From positions 1 through 64,000 of the forward strand of contig JAEVYY010000006.1 of the NCBI GenBank assembly GCA_023392535.1: DNA of 64,000 nucleotides, given 5' to 3'. Shown one piece after another: positions 1 through 8,857 of this stretch. The DNA is from Bacillota bacterium (GTDB taxonomy: Bacteria; Bacillota; Clostridia; Lachnospirales; Lachnospiraceae). Below the pieces are notes generated by a model. That model worked only from the letters and a program-made list of their open reading frames with translations. It did no database searches and had not been told where the DNA came from. How positions within the stretch are numbered: position 1 is the stretch's first letter; each line of letters starts with the position of its first letter. Made by a program: the position numbers and the translations under genes.

Positions 1-121
1 CTTCTTTTATATACAAAGTGGCTCAAATATTCAGTAGCATATGAGCTGGAAATGGTATACTTTTTGATTAGCACAGGTGGCTCAGAAATTCAGTAGTACC
101 TGGCTCAAAAATTCATTGACA
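1..121. mobile_element. End of an IS21-type insertion sequence (terminal repeats only)
   Basis: Three related copies of a ~22-nt unit beginning TGGCTCA and containing AATTCA lie at about 18-40, 77-99 and 100-122, the last ending in TTGACA. Read on the other strand the outer copy starts TGTCAATGAATTTTTGAGCC. Multiple terminal repeats ending in TG/CA are characteristic of IS21-family elements, so this looks like one end of such an element whose istA/istB genes would lie before position 1. No transposase frame is visible here, and it could be a solo end left by decay. Confidence 0.5.
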
Positions 122-191
122 TTCACAAAGCAGGGCGTAAAAAAACTACCCTGCATCATTTCTGATTGGATAGTTTCAAAATTATATTAAG

Positions 192-605
192 TTATTGCAT
201 CTTCATTCCAAAATTATTTTGCTCTTCATCCTCACTCACACATTCTTGCAGCATGGCTTCAAATTGTTTTGCAATTCTTCCACAATAGTCTTGTAGTTGT
301 GGAATATCATTCGATATAGTCTCCCATAAAGTTTCTTTATCAATTTTGCCATAATTATGAGCTACCACATTTCTTAATGCCTTTATTTGATTCCATGGCA
401 TTTCGTTATAAGTATTCTTAAACTCTTCTGTAAAATGTGTTGTTAATTCACCAATTTGTAATACACATAAAGCTACTGCATTCTGATATACACTGTCTTT
501 AGAAAAAGTTTGATAGTCATTTCCAAATCGTTCTATTGTACTGTTAATTTCATTACGGTAATCCACAATATGCCGCAGAACATCTGCATTTCTATTACCC
601 TGCAT
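192..605 (-). CDS. hepT: HepT-like HEPN toxin (DUF86)
   Basis: 137-aa all-helical protein of the HepT/DUF86 family, the RNase toxin half of a MntA/HepT (type VII) toxin-antitoxin module. The diagnostic RX4HXY motif is present as RNVVAHNY near residue 80; in characterised HepT proteins this is the RNase centre and its tyrosine is the target of AMPylation by the partner. Its start overlaps the end of the nucleotidyltransferase gene by 11 bp, typical for this pair, so the two are probably co-translated. Family recognition is confident; toxicity in this host is inferred. Confidence 0.88.
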   Translation of the reverse strand: MQGNRNADVLRHIVDYRNEINSTIERFGNDYQTFSKDSVYQNAVALCVLQIGELTTHFTEEFKNTYNEMPWNQIKALRNVVAHNYGKIDKETLWETISNDIPQLQDYCGRIAKQFEAMLQECVSEDEEQNNFGMKMQ

Positions 606-897
606 ATAATATCACCTCGTCTTTTTCTATCTCTCTCAAAAAGTCATCCTCTAAACTTCCAGTGGTTACTACATCCACTTTCATCTGCAATGCCTCTTCT
701 ACTTCTGTATAAAATCCACACAAAGCAAACATTCCCTTAAGTTCTCCTTTTTCAATTCGAAGATCTACATCACTTTGCTCATTATAATCTCCACGGGCAA
801 ATGAGCCGAAAAGATAGACTTTAGATATCTGATATTTTTCTGCAATAGGTGTAATGATTTCTTTCAATTTTTCAATTGAATATCGTGTTGCTACCAT
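595..897 (-). CDS. mntA: MntA-like nucleotidyltransferase antitoxin
   Basis: 100-aa minimal nucleotidyltransferase. The GSX10DXD signature reads GSFARGDYNEQSDVDL around residues 31-46, with all three core residues intact. Proteins of this family AMPylate the tyrosine of the HepT RX4HXY motif and so silence it. The gene is the upstream member of a two-gene operon with hepT and has a clear CAGGAGGG ribosome site just before the ATG. A good sigma-A-like promoter lies 26-54 bp upstream. The length is normal for the family and nothing appears broken. Confidence 0.88.
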   Translation of the reverse strand: MVATRYSIEKLKEIITPIAEKYQISKVYLFGSFARGDYNEQSDVDLRIEKGELKGMFALCGFYTEVEEALQMKVDVVTTGSLEDDFLREIEKDEVILYAG

Positions 898-922
898 AAT
901 TTGCCCTCCTGACTTTTCTTAT

Positions 923-951
923 ATTATACCCATTTTTAAGCCTTCTGTCTA
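923..951 (-). promoter_or_regulatory. Promoter of the mntA-hepT operon
   Basis: On the minus strand a -35 box TAGACA (946-951) is separated by exactly 17 bp from a perfect -10 box TATAAT (923-928). The ribosome site and ATG of mntA follow within 30 bp. Seen by eye; the transcription start is inferred. Confidence 0.6.
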
Positions 952-1041
952 TGAATCTATCATTTTTACATCCTGAGCTCTTCCAGCGGTATCCTTGCCT
1001 AAAGTAAGGATTAATCAATCTTTTTGAGGAGGTTGTAAACT

Positions 1042-1146
1042 ATGGTGATAATAGGCTTTGAACATCATCCCCTGCAAGTTAATTGGTTTTTCGACTTAAT
1101 CCATCAAGATTATCATTTCATTAGCCCATTCTACATCGACAAATGA
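1042..1146 (+). other. Possible 34-aa small ORF with strong ribosome site
   Basis: A GAGGAGG ribosome site about 10 nt upstream precedes an ATG at 1042 and 34 codons, starting MVIIGFEHHPLQ and ending in TGA at 1146, where it overlaps the 3' end of the DUF4865 gene on the other strand. No family was recognised. It could be a small peptide gene or the leftover 5' end of a decayed gene. The rest of the 898-1130 spacer shows nothing else apart from the mntA promoter. Confidence 0.2.
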
Positions 1147-1640
1147 AGTATTTCATAGACCTTTTCGCCAAATAAATTTTCTGGCATAGTTTCATAGAAA
1201 TAATATTCTGCATATCTCCATTTATCAGGATTATAGATCAGCACCTTTCCTGTACACCTATTAGAGGCTAAGGAAAACTGCATCGATTGCATCTGTTGTG
1301 TTGGCAAAATCTCCTTTTCAACTTCTACTGCGAACTTTGATTTATCAAAATCTTCATTTAAATCACATATAAGTGGAATACCAATGTTTATTTTCTGCCA
1401 TCCGAAAGTATTCAAAATATTATTATAAAATCCATCAAAAATAAATTGATTCATACCACCACTGTCTTTCCATAAATATAATGGAGCATATTCCTTATTG
1501 TTTTTTTCGGTAATGAGATATGCCTTGAACTGCAGATCTTGAAATCCATCGGTTTTAGTTCCATTATCAGCTACTCTCTGACGAATTACATTCATGTCGT
1601 AATCATCTGGCAGCATAATTTTATATTGCATGGCTATCAT
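1131..1640 (-). CDS. DUF4865 family protein
   Basis: 169-aa protein matching the DUF4865 family as I know it: the start MIAMQYKIMLP followed by DYDMNVIRQRV is the family hallmark, and the length is usual. The molecular function is unknown. It is transcribed divergently from a LysR regulator 127 bp away, the arrangement commonly seen for this family, which suggests that the regulator controls it. The start at 1640 has an AAGGAA-like site; an internal ATG at 1631 is an alternative. No signal peptide or membrane segment is visible, so it is probably cytoplasmic. Confidence 0.75.
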   Translation of the reverse strand: MIAMQYKIMLPDDYDMNVIRQRVADNGTKTDGFQDLQFKAYLITEKNNKEYAPLYLWKDSGGMNQFIFDGFYNNILNTFGWQKINIGIPLICDLNEDFDKSKFAVEVEKEILPTQQMQSMQFSLASNRCTGKVLIYNPDKWRYAEYYFYETMPENLFGEKVYEILHLSM

Positions 1641-1767
1641 TGTCCATTCCTTCTTTCCTTATTCACTCCGATTATTATTTGCAAATTGATTATACATTTA
1701 TTTTGATTGCATGTATAATAGGTGTTAATGATGATGGCTATCATTTTAAATGATGGAGGAAAATGCT

Positions 1768-2610
1768 ATGGAAAGTCTAGAACTAAGGATATTTCGAGAA
1801 GTTGCTCATACGCAATCAATTTCAAAAGCTGCTGAAAAAATGGGGTATGTACAATCTAATATTACAGCTCATATTAAAAAATTGGAAAGCGAGTTAAACA
1901 CTACTTTATTGATAAGACATAACAAAGGTGTTACTTTGACAGGAGAGGGCGAAAAACTACTACGTCAAGCAGATCAAATCGTATCACTACTGGATAAAAC
2001 CGTAAAATCATTTCTGAAAGCTCCAAAATCTTTAAAAATTGGTGCTACACAGACAATAACGGGATATCTATTACCTCAATGTTTAATTGATTATCAGAAG
2101 AGTTTTCCCAGTATTTCCATATCTGTTGTTACTCCTAATCAAACTGACATGGATGAACAGCTGTCTCACGAGCAATTAGACTGCGTTTTTACAAATGATT
2201 CCCATGAGTTTTCACAAGCTCAGCAAATTTTTCGGGCAAAAGAGACTTTAATGCTTATTACTCCTTCCTCCTGTAAATCTCTTGCTGATATATGGAATCT
2301 CCCTGTCGTTGTAAACAATATAAAATCTTGTCCATATAGAGCAGCAGTGTTAGACTGGTTATTTTTATATCATTCACTAACACCTAAAATAACTGAATTG
2401 GATACCGTAGAAGCAATCATTAACACAGTCTCTATAGGCGGTGGCATATCCTTACTTCCCCAAAACACTTTATTGAACGAACAGAGGATCAATAAATTTT
2501 ATATTGAAGAATTACAAACCACTTCTATAAGTATGTGGATTCCAAAAAATAGATTTCCATCCGAATATCTTGATCTAAAAACTATCGTTGAAATAGCAGT
2601 TACTGGATAA
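1768..2610 (+). CDS. LysR-family transcriptional regulator
   Basis: 280-aa LysR-type regulator. The N-terminal winged helix (residues 1-60) contains the typical ISKAAEKMGYVQSNITAHIKKLE helix-turn-helix region, followed by a periplasmic-binding-like effector domain from about residue 85. The ATG at 1768 is preferred because GGAGGA ends 7 nt upstream; the ATGs at 1750 and 1753 lie before or inside that site. It is divergent from the DUF4865 gene, so it probably binds the shared 127-bp spacer and controls both itself and that gene. The inducer cannot be deduced. Confidence 0.88.
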   Translation: MESLELRIFREVAHTQSISKAAEKMGYVQSNITAHIKKLESELNTTLLIRHNKGVTLTGEGEKLLRQADQIVSLLDKTVKSFLKAPKSLKIGATQTITGYLLPQCLIDYQKSFPSISISVVTPNQTDMDEQLSHEQLDCVFTNDSHEFSQAQQIFRAKETLMLITPSSCKSLADIWNLPVVVNNIKSCPYRAAVLDWLFLYHSLTPKITELDTVEAIINTVSIGGGISLLPQNTLLNEQRINKFYIEELQTTSISMWIPKNRFPSEYLDLKTIVEIAVTG

Positions 2611-2756
2611 TTTTAATCTTTTACCCTGAAATTCAACATTCAGATATGAAAAAAGAATATTATGCTATTCCAGGATACGCTTTTGCCATAAGGTGAGAAG
2701 TGGAAATCCTGGCTCAATAATGACATAATCAAGATCAATAGGCGATGGAATGCCAC

Positions 2757-2799
2757 AAAACAATAAGGAAATCAAACGCCCTATATTGTTTTATTTTTT
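2757..2799 (+). terminator. Terminator-like hairpin after the LysR gene
   Basis: AAAACAATAAGG pairs imperfectly with CCCTATATTGTTTT across a short loop and is followed by an ATTTTTTC tract. It lies 147 bp after the LysR stop codon and before the convergent ABC operon. The rest of the 2611-2888 spacer shows nothing recognisable. Confidence 0.45.
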
Positions 2800-2888
2800 C
2801 TTTATTGATTTTACACCAACAGAAAAGAAAGTAATATTCTATTAGTTCTCAAAAGATAAGATGAATCAGATATATTTATTTTCTCTCA

Positions 2889-3536
2889 TCAATCTTCTTC
2901 ATAATTCACCAATTCTATGTTTCCATTCTTTATCTTTATTACTTCATCTGCCTGTTTTGCTAGTTCTTTACTATGTGTAACAACTATCACGCATTTTCCT
3001 ATCATGTGTGCACTTTTCTTTAACAATGCCACAATTTCATATGCTGTTTGCTCATCCAAATTTCCAGTCGGCTCATCTGCCAATAATACTTTGGAATTAC
3101 TGGCAAGTGCTCTAGCAATTGCAACCCTTTGCTGTTGACCACCTGACAACTGTAAAACATTTCTTTTCCCCTCTTCTTTAGTTATTCCCACTTCAAATAA
3201 TAATTTTTCCGGTTCTCCATTTCCACCAAGCCGCACATTTTCTTTCGGTGTTAAATAATCAATTAGATTATAATTTTGAAATACCAATGAAACATTGTTT
3301 CTTCTATGGAAATTCAATCCTTTTCTTAAAATATTCTCACCATCATAAAGTATTTCCCCCTTCACAGGAATATCCAATCCAGCTAATAACGATAAAAAAG
3401 TTGTTTTTCCTGAACCACTTGGGCCTAGTACCGCATACATTTTACGTTCCTCAAATCCAATATTTATATCAGATAATATCTTTTTACTTTTATTATCCTT
3501 ATAATAGTAATCTACATTTCTCAGTTCCAATATCAT
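2889..3536 (-). CDS. ABC transporter ATP-binding protein (MacB/LolD type)
   Basis: 215-aa ATPase with Walker A GPSGSGKTT (about 37-45), Q-loop, signature LSGGQQQRVAIARALA (about 130-145) and Walker B VLLADEPTGNLDE. The EPTGNLD sequence is typical of the type VII (MacB/LolD/BceA-like) class, which works with FtsX-like permeases rather than pumping through a classical channel. It is the last gene of a four-gene operon behind two such permeases and a lipoprotein. Its likely role is export or removal of a peptide or lipid-like compound at the cytoplasmic membrane. The substrate is unknown. Confidence 0.92.
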   Translation of the reverse strand: MILELRNVDYYYKDNKSKKILSDINIGFEERKMYAVLGPSGSGKTTFLSLLAGLDIPVKGEILYDGENILRKGLNFHRRNNVSLVFQNYNLIDYLTPKENVRLGGNGEPEKLLFEVGITKEEGKRNVLQLSGGQQQRVAIARALASNSKVLLADEPTGNLDEQTAYEIVALLKKSAHMIGKCVIVVTHSKELAKQADEVIKIKNGNIELVNYEED

Positions 3537-3552
3537 ACTATACCTCTCCTTT

Positions 3553-4950
3553 TTATATTTCGCTTAATATTTCTTTAGGCTTTTTTTTCATAATAGAAAC
3601 ACTTGCTAAAGATACTGATCCAATAACCAGAATAATAACCAGAAGACTAACATTTATTATAATTTTATAAGTGATATTTGCAGTAGTTCCTACGACCTGT
3701 TCTTCAGAAAAATCGTATTCCAGTCCCGCAGTTTGCGCCTTATTTATCTCATCTATTTTATTCTGTTGTTCTTCTTGTTCTGCAACTATATAAGTTGTCA
3801 ATTTTTGTGATATCTCAGGTGATAAAAAAAGTGACATTATCAATGAAAAAATTGTAATAGAGCTGGCTTCAATTACCAATTGTGCTAAAATCTCTAATTT
3901 AGATTTACCTAACGCCATAAGAATACCAATCTCAACTTTTCTTAGTCTTATCCAAAAGATAAAATTCAGAAATAAAATCAAAAAACCAGAGATTAGACAT
4001 ATAGCAAACATAACATTACTGATTTTCCCTAGCTGTCCTAAATTATCTGCCAGTACTTCACTTTTTCCACTATTATCAATCAAATCATATCTTTTCCAAT
4101 TTATATCAACCCTTTTTACACTCTCTTTTATCTTATCGTAGTTTTTATTACCATTAATGTTAAATATAGCATATTGATATAACGGATCTCCTTCTGCACC
4201 TGTTGGTTTTTCAGGAAATCTTAAATCAGTAAATACAGCATTCTCGGTTCGATAAGTATCACCTCGCATCAATGGTGTAATTTCTTTCGAGGTACTATAT
4301 ATACCAATTAATTCTGCTTTATAAATTTTTGAACCTTCCTTGTCATGATAATTATTAAACTCTAGAAATTCTCCTATTTTAAGTTTATTTTTCTCAGCTA
4401 TTTCTTCTGATACAACACAAACGTTCTGATCTGCTTCTGTCCCCCATCTTCCTTTTATTAACTTAATATTTTCATTTAATATATTTATGTCTTGAGCCAT
4501 ATCCAGGTTTCCATGTAGGTTTACTCCACCCTCGTCATTATACTGATCCCTATCTGAGTCCTCAATTCGTTCAAAATTTACTGGATTTGCTGCAAAAATA
4601 CCAGTAATTATATTGTAAGATTCTATTCCTTCTACATTAGAAATTTTTAGAATATCTTCCATTAATACGGACTCAAATTCATTATTGGGAGATTTTGAAA
4701 TCGTAGCTCCATTTGGCAGCCTTTCTATTGGTAACTCTAATAGTCTTTCTTTGCGGTCATTCTCATTTAATTCAAGTCTTAAACTTAAACCTACTGCTGC
4801 TCTTGATTTATCCTGTGTAGTAATTTGTGCATTTTTGCTAGCCATTGCCGCCATAATAAAACAACTTATACTTAATACTATTATGAATAGTAAAATACTT
4901 TTGACTTTTTTTCGTAAAACCGAATACAGTCCACGCTTTACTACATTCAT
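3553..4950 (-). CDS. FtsX-like ABC transporter permease
   Basis: 465-aa membrane protein with the MacB-like plan: one membrane helix near residues 16-38, a large extracytoplasmic domain, then three helices (about 312-335, 357-380, 430-455) forming the FtsX domain and ending in KKKPKEILSEI. It starts 1 nt after the stop of the preceding permease, with GGAGGG just upstream, so translation is coupled. Together with the other permease and the ATPase it probably forms a heteromeric mechanotransmission-type transporter. Its base composition matches its neighbours and no damage is seen. Confidence 0.85.
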   Translation of the reverse strand: MNVVKRGLYSVLRKKVKSILLFIIVLSISCFIMAAMASKNAQITTQDKSRAAVGLSLRLELNENDRKERLLELPIERLPNGATISKSPNNEFESVLMEDILKISNVEGIESYNIITGIFAANPVNFERIEDSDRDQYNDEGGVNLHGNLDMAQDINILNENIKLIKGRWGTEADQNVCVVSEEIAEKNKLKIGEFLEFNNYHDKEGSKIYKAELIGIYSTSKEITPLMRGDTYRTENAVFTDLRFPEKPTGAEGDPLYQYAIFNINGNKNYDKIKESVKRVDINWKRYDLIDNSGKSEVLADNLGQLGKISNVMFAICLISGFLILFLNFIFWIRLRKVEIGILMALGKSKLEILAQLVIEASSITIFSLIMSLFLSPEISQKLTTYIVAEQEEQQNKIDEINKAQTAGLEYDFSEEQVVGTTANITYKIIINVSLLVIILVIGSVSLASVSIMKKKPKEILSEI

Positions 4951-4951
4951 C

Positions 4952-6169
4952 TTATCCCTCCATTTCTGACAAAACCGCTCTAGGCTTTGCCATAATTATT
5001 CTGACCAAAGATAGGCTAATTGAAATAACCAAAAGTAAACTACCTATGGCGATAACTTTTACAATATCGTATACGTTTAGATCTATATTTAAACCTATTC
5101 TTGAATCCTGCCAAGATAATAACACTCTTTCTATCCAAGTTGTAATAATATTCTCTACTAATACAGCCACTATAACCGAACATCCAAACAGTATAAAAGA
5201 CTCCAGGCATATTTGTAAAAATACAGATACTTTTCTTTTCCCTAGACTTAATAAAATTGCTATTTCTTTTTTTCTATCCCTTATCCAAATACCATATATT
5301 AAAGTTATTACAATTACCGAAACAATAACAACTAATATCAAAATAACATTTGTTATTTTTTCAATTTGATCTAGGTTCATTTTAAGTTTTTCATACATGG
5401 TGTCAGAAGTGCTAATCTCTATCTCTTCTCCTAATAAACTTTTCACCTTATCCACTGTATTTTCCAATTTTTCTGGATCTTGAACATAAAGTACTACTTT
5501 ATTATAGTTACCTTCATTTACTAATTGCTCCATTAATGTAGAACTCAAAAAAACCATATTTTCAATTCTGAAAAAAGAGGTTATATTTTCTGTCTGTTTA
5601 TTTTCTATACTAGATTTATAGATACCGCAAATTTTTCCGGATATAGTTCTATCATCTTTTGAAAACTCAATTATATCGCCTATTTTTAAAGAATTTTGCT
5701 CTGCAAGGTTATGATTAATTACAACAGAATCCCGACTCATAGGCTTTATCATATCACCTGATATTATTTTCATTTCAAGTTCAGAGAATCTACTGTCTTG
5801 TGACAAATCATCATAGCCATATAAAGTTATCATATCATCTCTGTTATCATCTTCTATTTTACCTTTATAGTTTTCAAAATTATGCGGTATAGCATAATCT
5901 ATACGAATCCTATTTACATCCATAATATTACCTATAGCCAATATTTCTTCTAATTCCGTTTTTGTGATAAAATTATCATCTTCCTTTACATCTAATGTTA
6001 TTTTTGCCTGTGTATTCTTTTTGATTTCTAATTCTGCTTCCTCTGTAACACGCAATATTGAAAGCATACAAATATTCGTGCAATTAATTATAATTAAAAT
6101 AAACAATAATATGAATGACTTGCCTTTTTTTCTCCAAATATATTTAATTGCTCTATTACCAAAAGACAT
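4952..6169 (-). CDS. FtsX-like ABC transporter permease
   Basis: 405-aa permease paralogous in layout to the next gene: an N-terminal helix after IWRKKGKSF, a large extracellular domain, then three helices and the terminal motif KPRAVLSEMEG. The start at 6169 (MSFGNRAIKY) is preferred to an ATG nine codons earlier because AAGGAAGG lies at a suitable distance upstream and the earlier ATG has no ribosome site. A pair of related half-size FtsX permeases suggests a heterodimeric membrane part. The function is inferred from family and operon only. Confidence 0.83.
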   Translation of the reverse strand: MSFGNRAIKYIWRKKGKSFILLFILIIINCTNICMLSILRVTEEAELEIKKNTQAKITLDVKEDDNFITKTELEEILAIGNIMDVNRIRIDYAIPHNFENYKGKIEDDNRDDMITLYGYDDLSQDSRFSELEMKIISGDMIKPMSRDSVVINHNLAEQNSLKIGDIIEFSKDDRTISGKICGIYKSSIENKQTENITSFFRIENMVFLSSTLMEQLVNEGNYNKVVLYVQDPEKLENTVDKVKSLLGEEIEISTSDTMYEKLKMNLDQIEKITNVILILVVIVSVIVITLIYGIWIRDRKKEIAILLSLGKRKVSVFLQICLESFILFGCSVIVAVLVENIITTWIERVLLSWQDSRIGLNIDLNVYDIVKVIAIGSLLLVISISLSLVRIIMAKPRAVLSEMEG

Positions 6170-6208
6170 TATATTTTTCTTCCTTCCTTTAATCATTCAA
6201 AATTAATT

Positions 6209-6736
6209 TTATTTTTTTATTCTAAATATTATAATTTGATCAGCTTTAATTTCAGTCTCGTTAACATATTCACCATATATGTAGACACTACTATCTTTTT
6301 TTATATCATTAATATCACTCTCTAAATAATTATTTTCACCTGTCGCAGTATCATATTCAGCTATCCTTACCTTTACTTCCGAAGAACAATTTACGTTTAT
6401 TTTATCAACTCCACTTTGCTCTTCTTCACCAACAGGTATGGCAACTTTGTCCTCATCAACTGCCATAGGTAAAATTTCAAATCCTTGTTCTGATAATTCA
6501 ACAACTATCCCACTTTTTATTGCCTCATCTAAACTAGGAATGTTTTCTGCCTCACTATTTTTATCTGTTTTAATCTGTTTATCCTCACTTGCACTATTAT
6601 CTCCAACTTCAGAATTTCTCGTGGTAGTATTATCAGCCTCCTGTTTTGTTGTATTTGCATTTTCTTTTTGATTACAACCTCCTAAAGTTAATACTGCAAC
6701 TGTCATTATTAATAGTATGTTTTTAAATACTTTCAT
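6209..6736 (-). CDS. Lipoprotein, first gene of the ABC operon
   Basis: 175-aa protein with a lipoprotein signal peptide (lipobox LTLGGC, predicted lipidated Cys21). It is followed by a low-complexity Asn/Thr/Ser/Glu-rich linker (about 22-75) and a small C-terminal domain of about 85 residues rich in beta-like segments, ending in IKADQIIIFRIKK. It is the first gene of the transporter operon, preceded by a good AAAGGAG site. Such proteins may be extracellular accessory or substrate-sensing subunits, like the adaptor of tripartite exporters, but no specific family was recognised. Confidence 0.75.
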   Translation of the reverse strand: MKVFKNILLIMTVAVLTLGGCNQKENANTTKQEADNTTTRNSEVGDNSASEDKQIKTDKNSEAENIPSLDEAIKSGIVVELSEQGFEILPMAVDEDKVAIPVGEEEQSGVDKINVNCSSEVKVRIAEYDTATGENNYLESDINDIKKDSSVYIYGEYVNETEIKADQIIIFRIKK

Positions 6737-6858
6737 TTTCCAATCTCCTTTTACCTTAACTTTTTAATCATCTTACCATTCGTATATATAGTTATCATGC
6801 TTTTTATATGTCTTTTATATGTTTTTTTTGTTTCAATAAATTAAATTACTATTCTATT

Positions 6859-7234
6859 AATTCGAGTAGGAGGGGGTGACTAACCCCCATCCTCTCACAC
6901 CACCGCTCATGCGGTTCCGCAAGCGGCGGTTCGGTTGCTCAAAGATGTGCCTATGCCTTGCACTATCTATTCCTAACTCTAAGCGTTCTTATCCTTTACT
7001 CTCAATTTCCAACCTACCCTCAGATAAGTAACCTCTTTCGAGCAACTGCTATCTTTAAGTATCAGATAAACAGTGTCTGTCTTATCCCAACCGTCAAGTC
7101 CTTTCCTCCATCTACTTTCATAGACGTCTGCGGTACTACGATTTGAACTGACTTCTGTATGTTCAACTGCACCTTGCATTATCAGGGCACTTTACGGTCT
7201 TTCACCGATTAGATTACGCCCATGCTGGGCGAAC
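6859..7234 (-). mobile_element. ORF-less group IIC intron
   Basis: Read on the minus strand the 376-nt segment begins GTTCGCCCAGCATGGGCG, a group II 5' end close to GTGYG, and ends with a domain V/VI pair. Domain V (6899-6932) is 34 nt, starts GAACCGCC, has a GAAC tetraloop and ends GCGGTGGT; it is followed by GTGAGAGGA, a domain VI hairpin and CCTCCTACTCGAAT. This closely resembles the 3' end of known class IIC introns. No reverse-transcriptase frame fits inside, so the element can move or splice only with a maturase from elsewhere, if at all. It lies directly after a terminator hairpin, the known class IIC target. Confidence 0.8.
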
Positions 7235-7235
7235 T

Positions 7236-7277
7236 AAAAAAGAAGCACCGGTTTTACATCACCGCTACTTCTTTTTG
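7236..7277 (-). terminator. Terminator of the two-component operon, and intron target
   Basis: On the minus strand an AAAAAGAAG arm pairs with a CTTCTTTTT arm around an imperfect GC-rich centre, ending in six T residues. It lies about 120 bp after the histidine kinase stop and immediately before the intron 5' end, separated by one base. Confidence 0.65.
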
Positions 7278-7396
7278 TTTTTAAATACTAATCTTTATTG
7301 CAAATAAATGCATCTTTTAATTTTGAAAATCATCTCCATGGCATAAATCATCTGAAATTTTCCGAAGTGCAGAATTTATTCTTACGTCTATGCCAA

Positions 7397-8857
7397 TTAA
7401 TCCTTTCCGCTATTTCTATTCACACTTTGTTTATTTAAAGTTATCTCAACACACACACCATCTTGTTCATTTTTCATCACTATTGAAAAATGATGCAATT
7501 CTATAATTAATTTAACAATATATAGACCCATCCCACTACCACCAGTATTTCTATTTCTTGATTTTTCACCTCGTGTAAATGGTTGAAATAGAGAAGTCTT
7601 TTCATTTTCTTCTATATATACCCCTGTATTTTTTATGCAAATAACTGGATTACCACCTATAATCTTAGTAGAAATATGAATACTTTCCCCTTTGGGAGAA
7701 TAATAAATTGCATTACTAATCAGATTACTAAATACTTTTTTAATTAAAGTTCTATCTGCCGAAATAATACTAAAATCGATTAACATAATTTGAATATTTA
7801 GTTTTTTTAGAAGAACCATTTCATCATATTCCTCAATGATGTCGTCAAATACCTCTGACAAATTAATATTTTCCGTTTTTATTTTATACATTGACGATTG
7901 CATATGAGAAGCAATTAAAATTTCTTTTACGAGTTGTTCCATCATACAGATAACTTCAAAAGATCGTTTCAAATATTTGTCTTTATCTTTATATCCTCCA
8001 ACATTATACAACATCCCTTGTGTTTGTCCCTTTAAAATAGTAATTGGTGTTTTTAATTCGTGAGATAAGGCCGAAAATAATGTCATTTGCTGTTGTTCAA
8101 CTTTTTTTTCATATTCTATTTCTTTTTTTAAACTATCATTAGCGGTTCTTAAGTCATCTAATGCATTATTTAGATGCTCTGATAGTTCATTTAAGCTTTC
8201 TGCTAAAATTCCAATTTCATCTATTCGATTATTATAAAAATGAGAAGCAAAATCCAATTTTGCCAATTTTTTGGAATATGAAGATATTTTTTTTATTGGC
8301 ATTGTAATATACTTTGTATAAAAAAAAGCAATTATAATAGAAATGCTAAGTATACCCATGCAAATCCATACTAAGCTTCTTTTCAGTAATAAGCTTAACC
8401 TATTGATTTCTTCACTTTTTCCCAATACTGTCATAGTGTATATTTCTTGTGAATCATTAAAGTTAATCTTATATGTTTGTGTACTACTCTTTCTCTGTAA
8501 AACAGAAGCTGTGTCATCATCTGCAACAAATAGAATATTTTCTCCGTAATCAATTTGTTTTCCATTTGAATCAAACAACATAATTGCAATATTATAACTA
8601 TTTGACAAATCCTTAATTATTTCTTGCCCTCTTTTAAAATTCACACTACTAATTTCCTTTAAGGTACGATTTATAGCTGTGTCTAAATTTTTCTGCAATT
8701 CTGTCTGATATAATCTGGGAGTAAAGATAAGTATAGAAGTATATGTAAGGCCTGTTAATCCCCACAACACAATAAGTGTTAATATAAATACTTTAATTGA
8801 TAATTTGCTTCTAATTAACCTAATCAATTCTATATCCGACCCCCTTAATTGTTTCAA
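7397..8857 (-). CDS. Sensor histidine kinase
   Basis: 486-aa membrane kinase: helix near residues 20-45, an extracytoplasmic sensor of about 120 residues, second helix about 165-187, HAMP, HisKA with the phospho-acceptor His in ALSHELKTP (about 265), and HATPase_c with the G2 box GGSGMGLYIVK. The TTG start at 8857 has GGGAG 9 nt upstream; the gene overlaps the response regulator by 38 bp. Its position upstream of the ABC operon suggests that it senses the transported compound or envelope stress and switches the transporter on. The signal is unknown. Confidence 0.88.
   Translation of the reverse strand: MKQLRGSDIELIRLIRSKLSIKVFILTLIVLWGLTGLTYTSILIFTPRLYQTELQKNLDTAINRTLKEISSVNFKRGQEIIKDLSNSYNIAIMLFDSNGKQIDYGENILFVADDDTASVLQRKSSTQTYKINFNDSQEIYTMTVLGKSEEINRLSLLLKRSLVWICMGILSISIIIAFFYTKYITMPIKKISSYSKKLAKLDFASHFYNNRIDEIGILAESLNELSEHLNNALDDLRTANDSLKKEIEYEKKVEQQQMTLFSALSHELKTPITILKGQTQGMLYNVGGYKDKDKYLKRSFEVICMMEQLVKEILIASHMQSSMYKIKTENINLSEVFDDIIEEYDEMVLLKKLNIQIMLIDFSIISADRTLIKKVFSNLISNAIYYSPKGESIHISTKIIGGNPVICIKNTGVYIEENEKTSLFQPFTRGEKSRNRNTGGSGMGLYIVKLIIELHHFSIVMKNEQDGVCVEITLNKQSVNRNSGKD

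Noticed and set aside
6979..7179. 66-codon frame inside the 6.9-7.2 kb segment
   Set aside because: It lies wholly within the RNA structure of the group II intron and has no ribosome site; it is not an intron-encoded protein.
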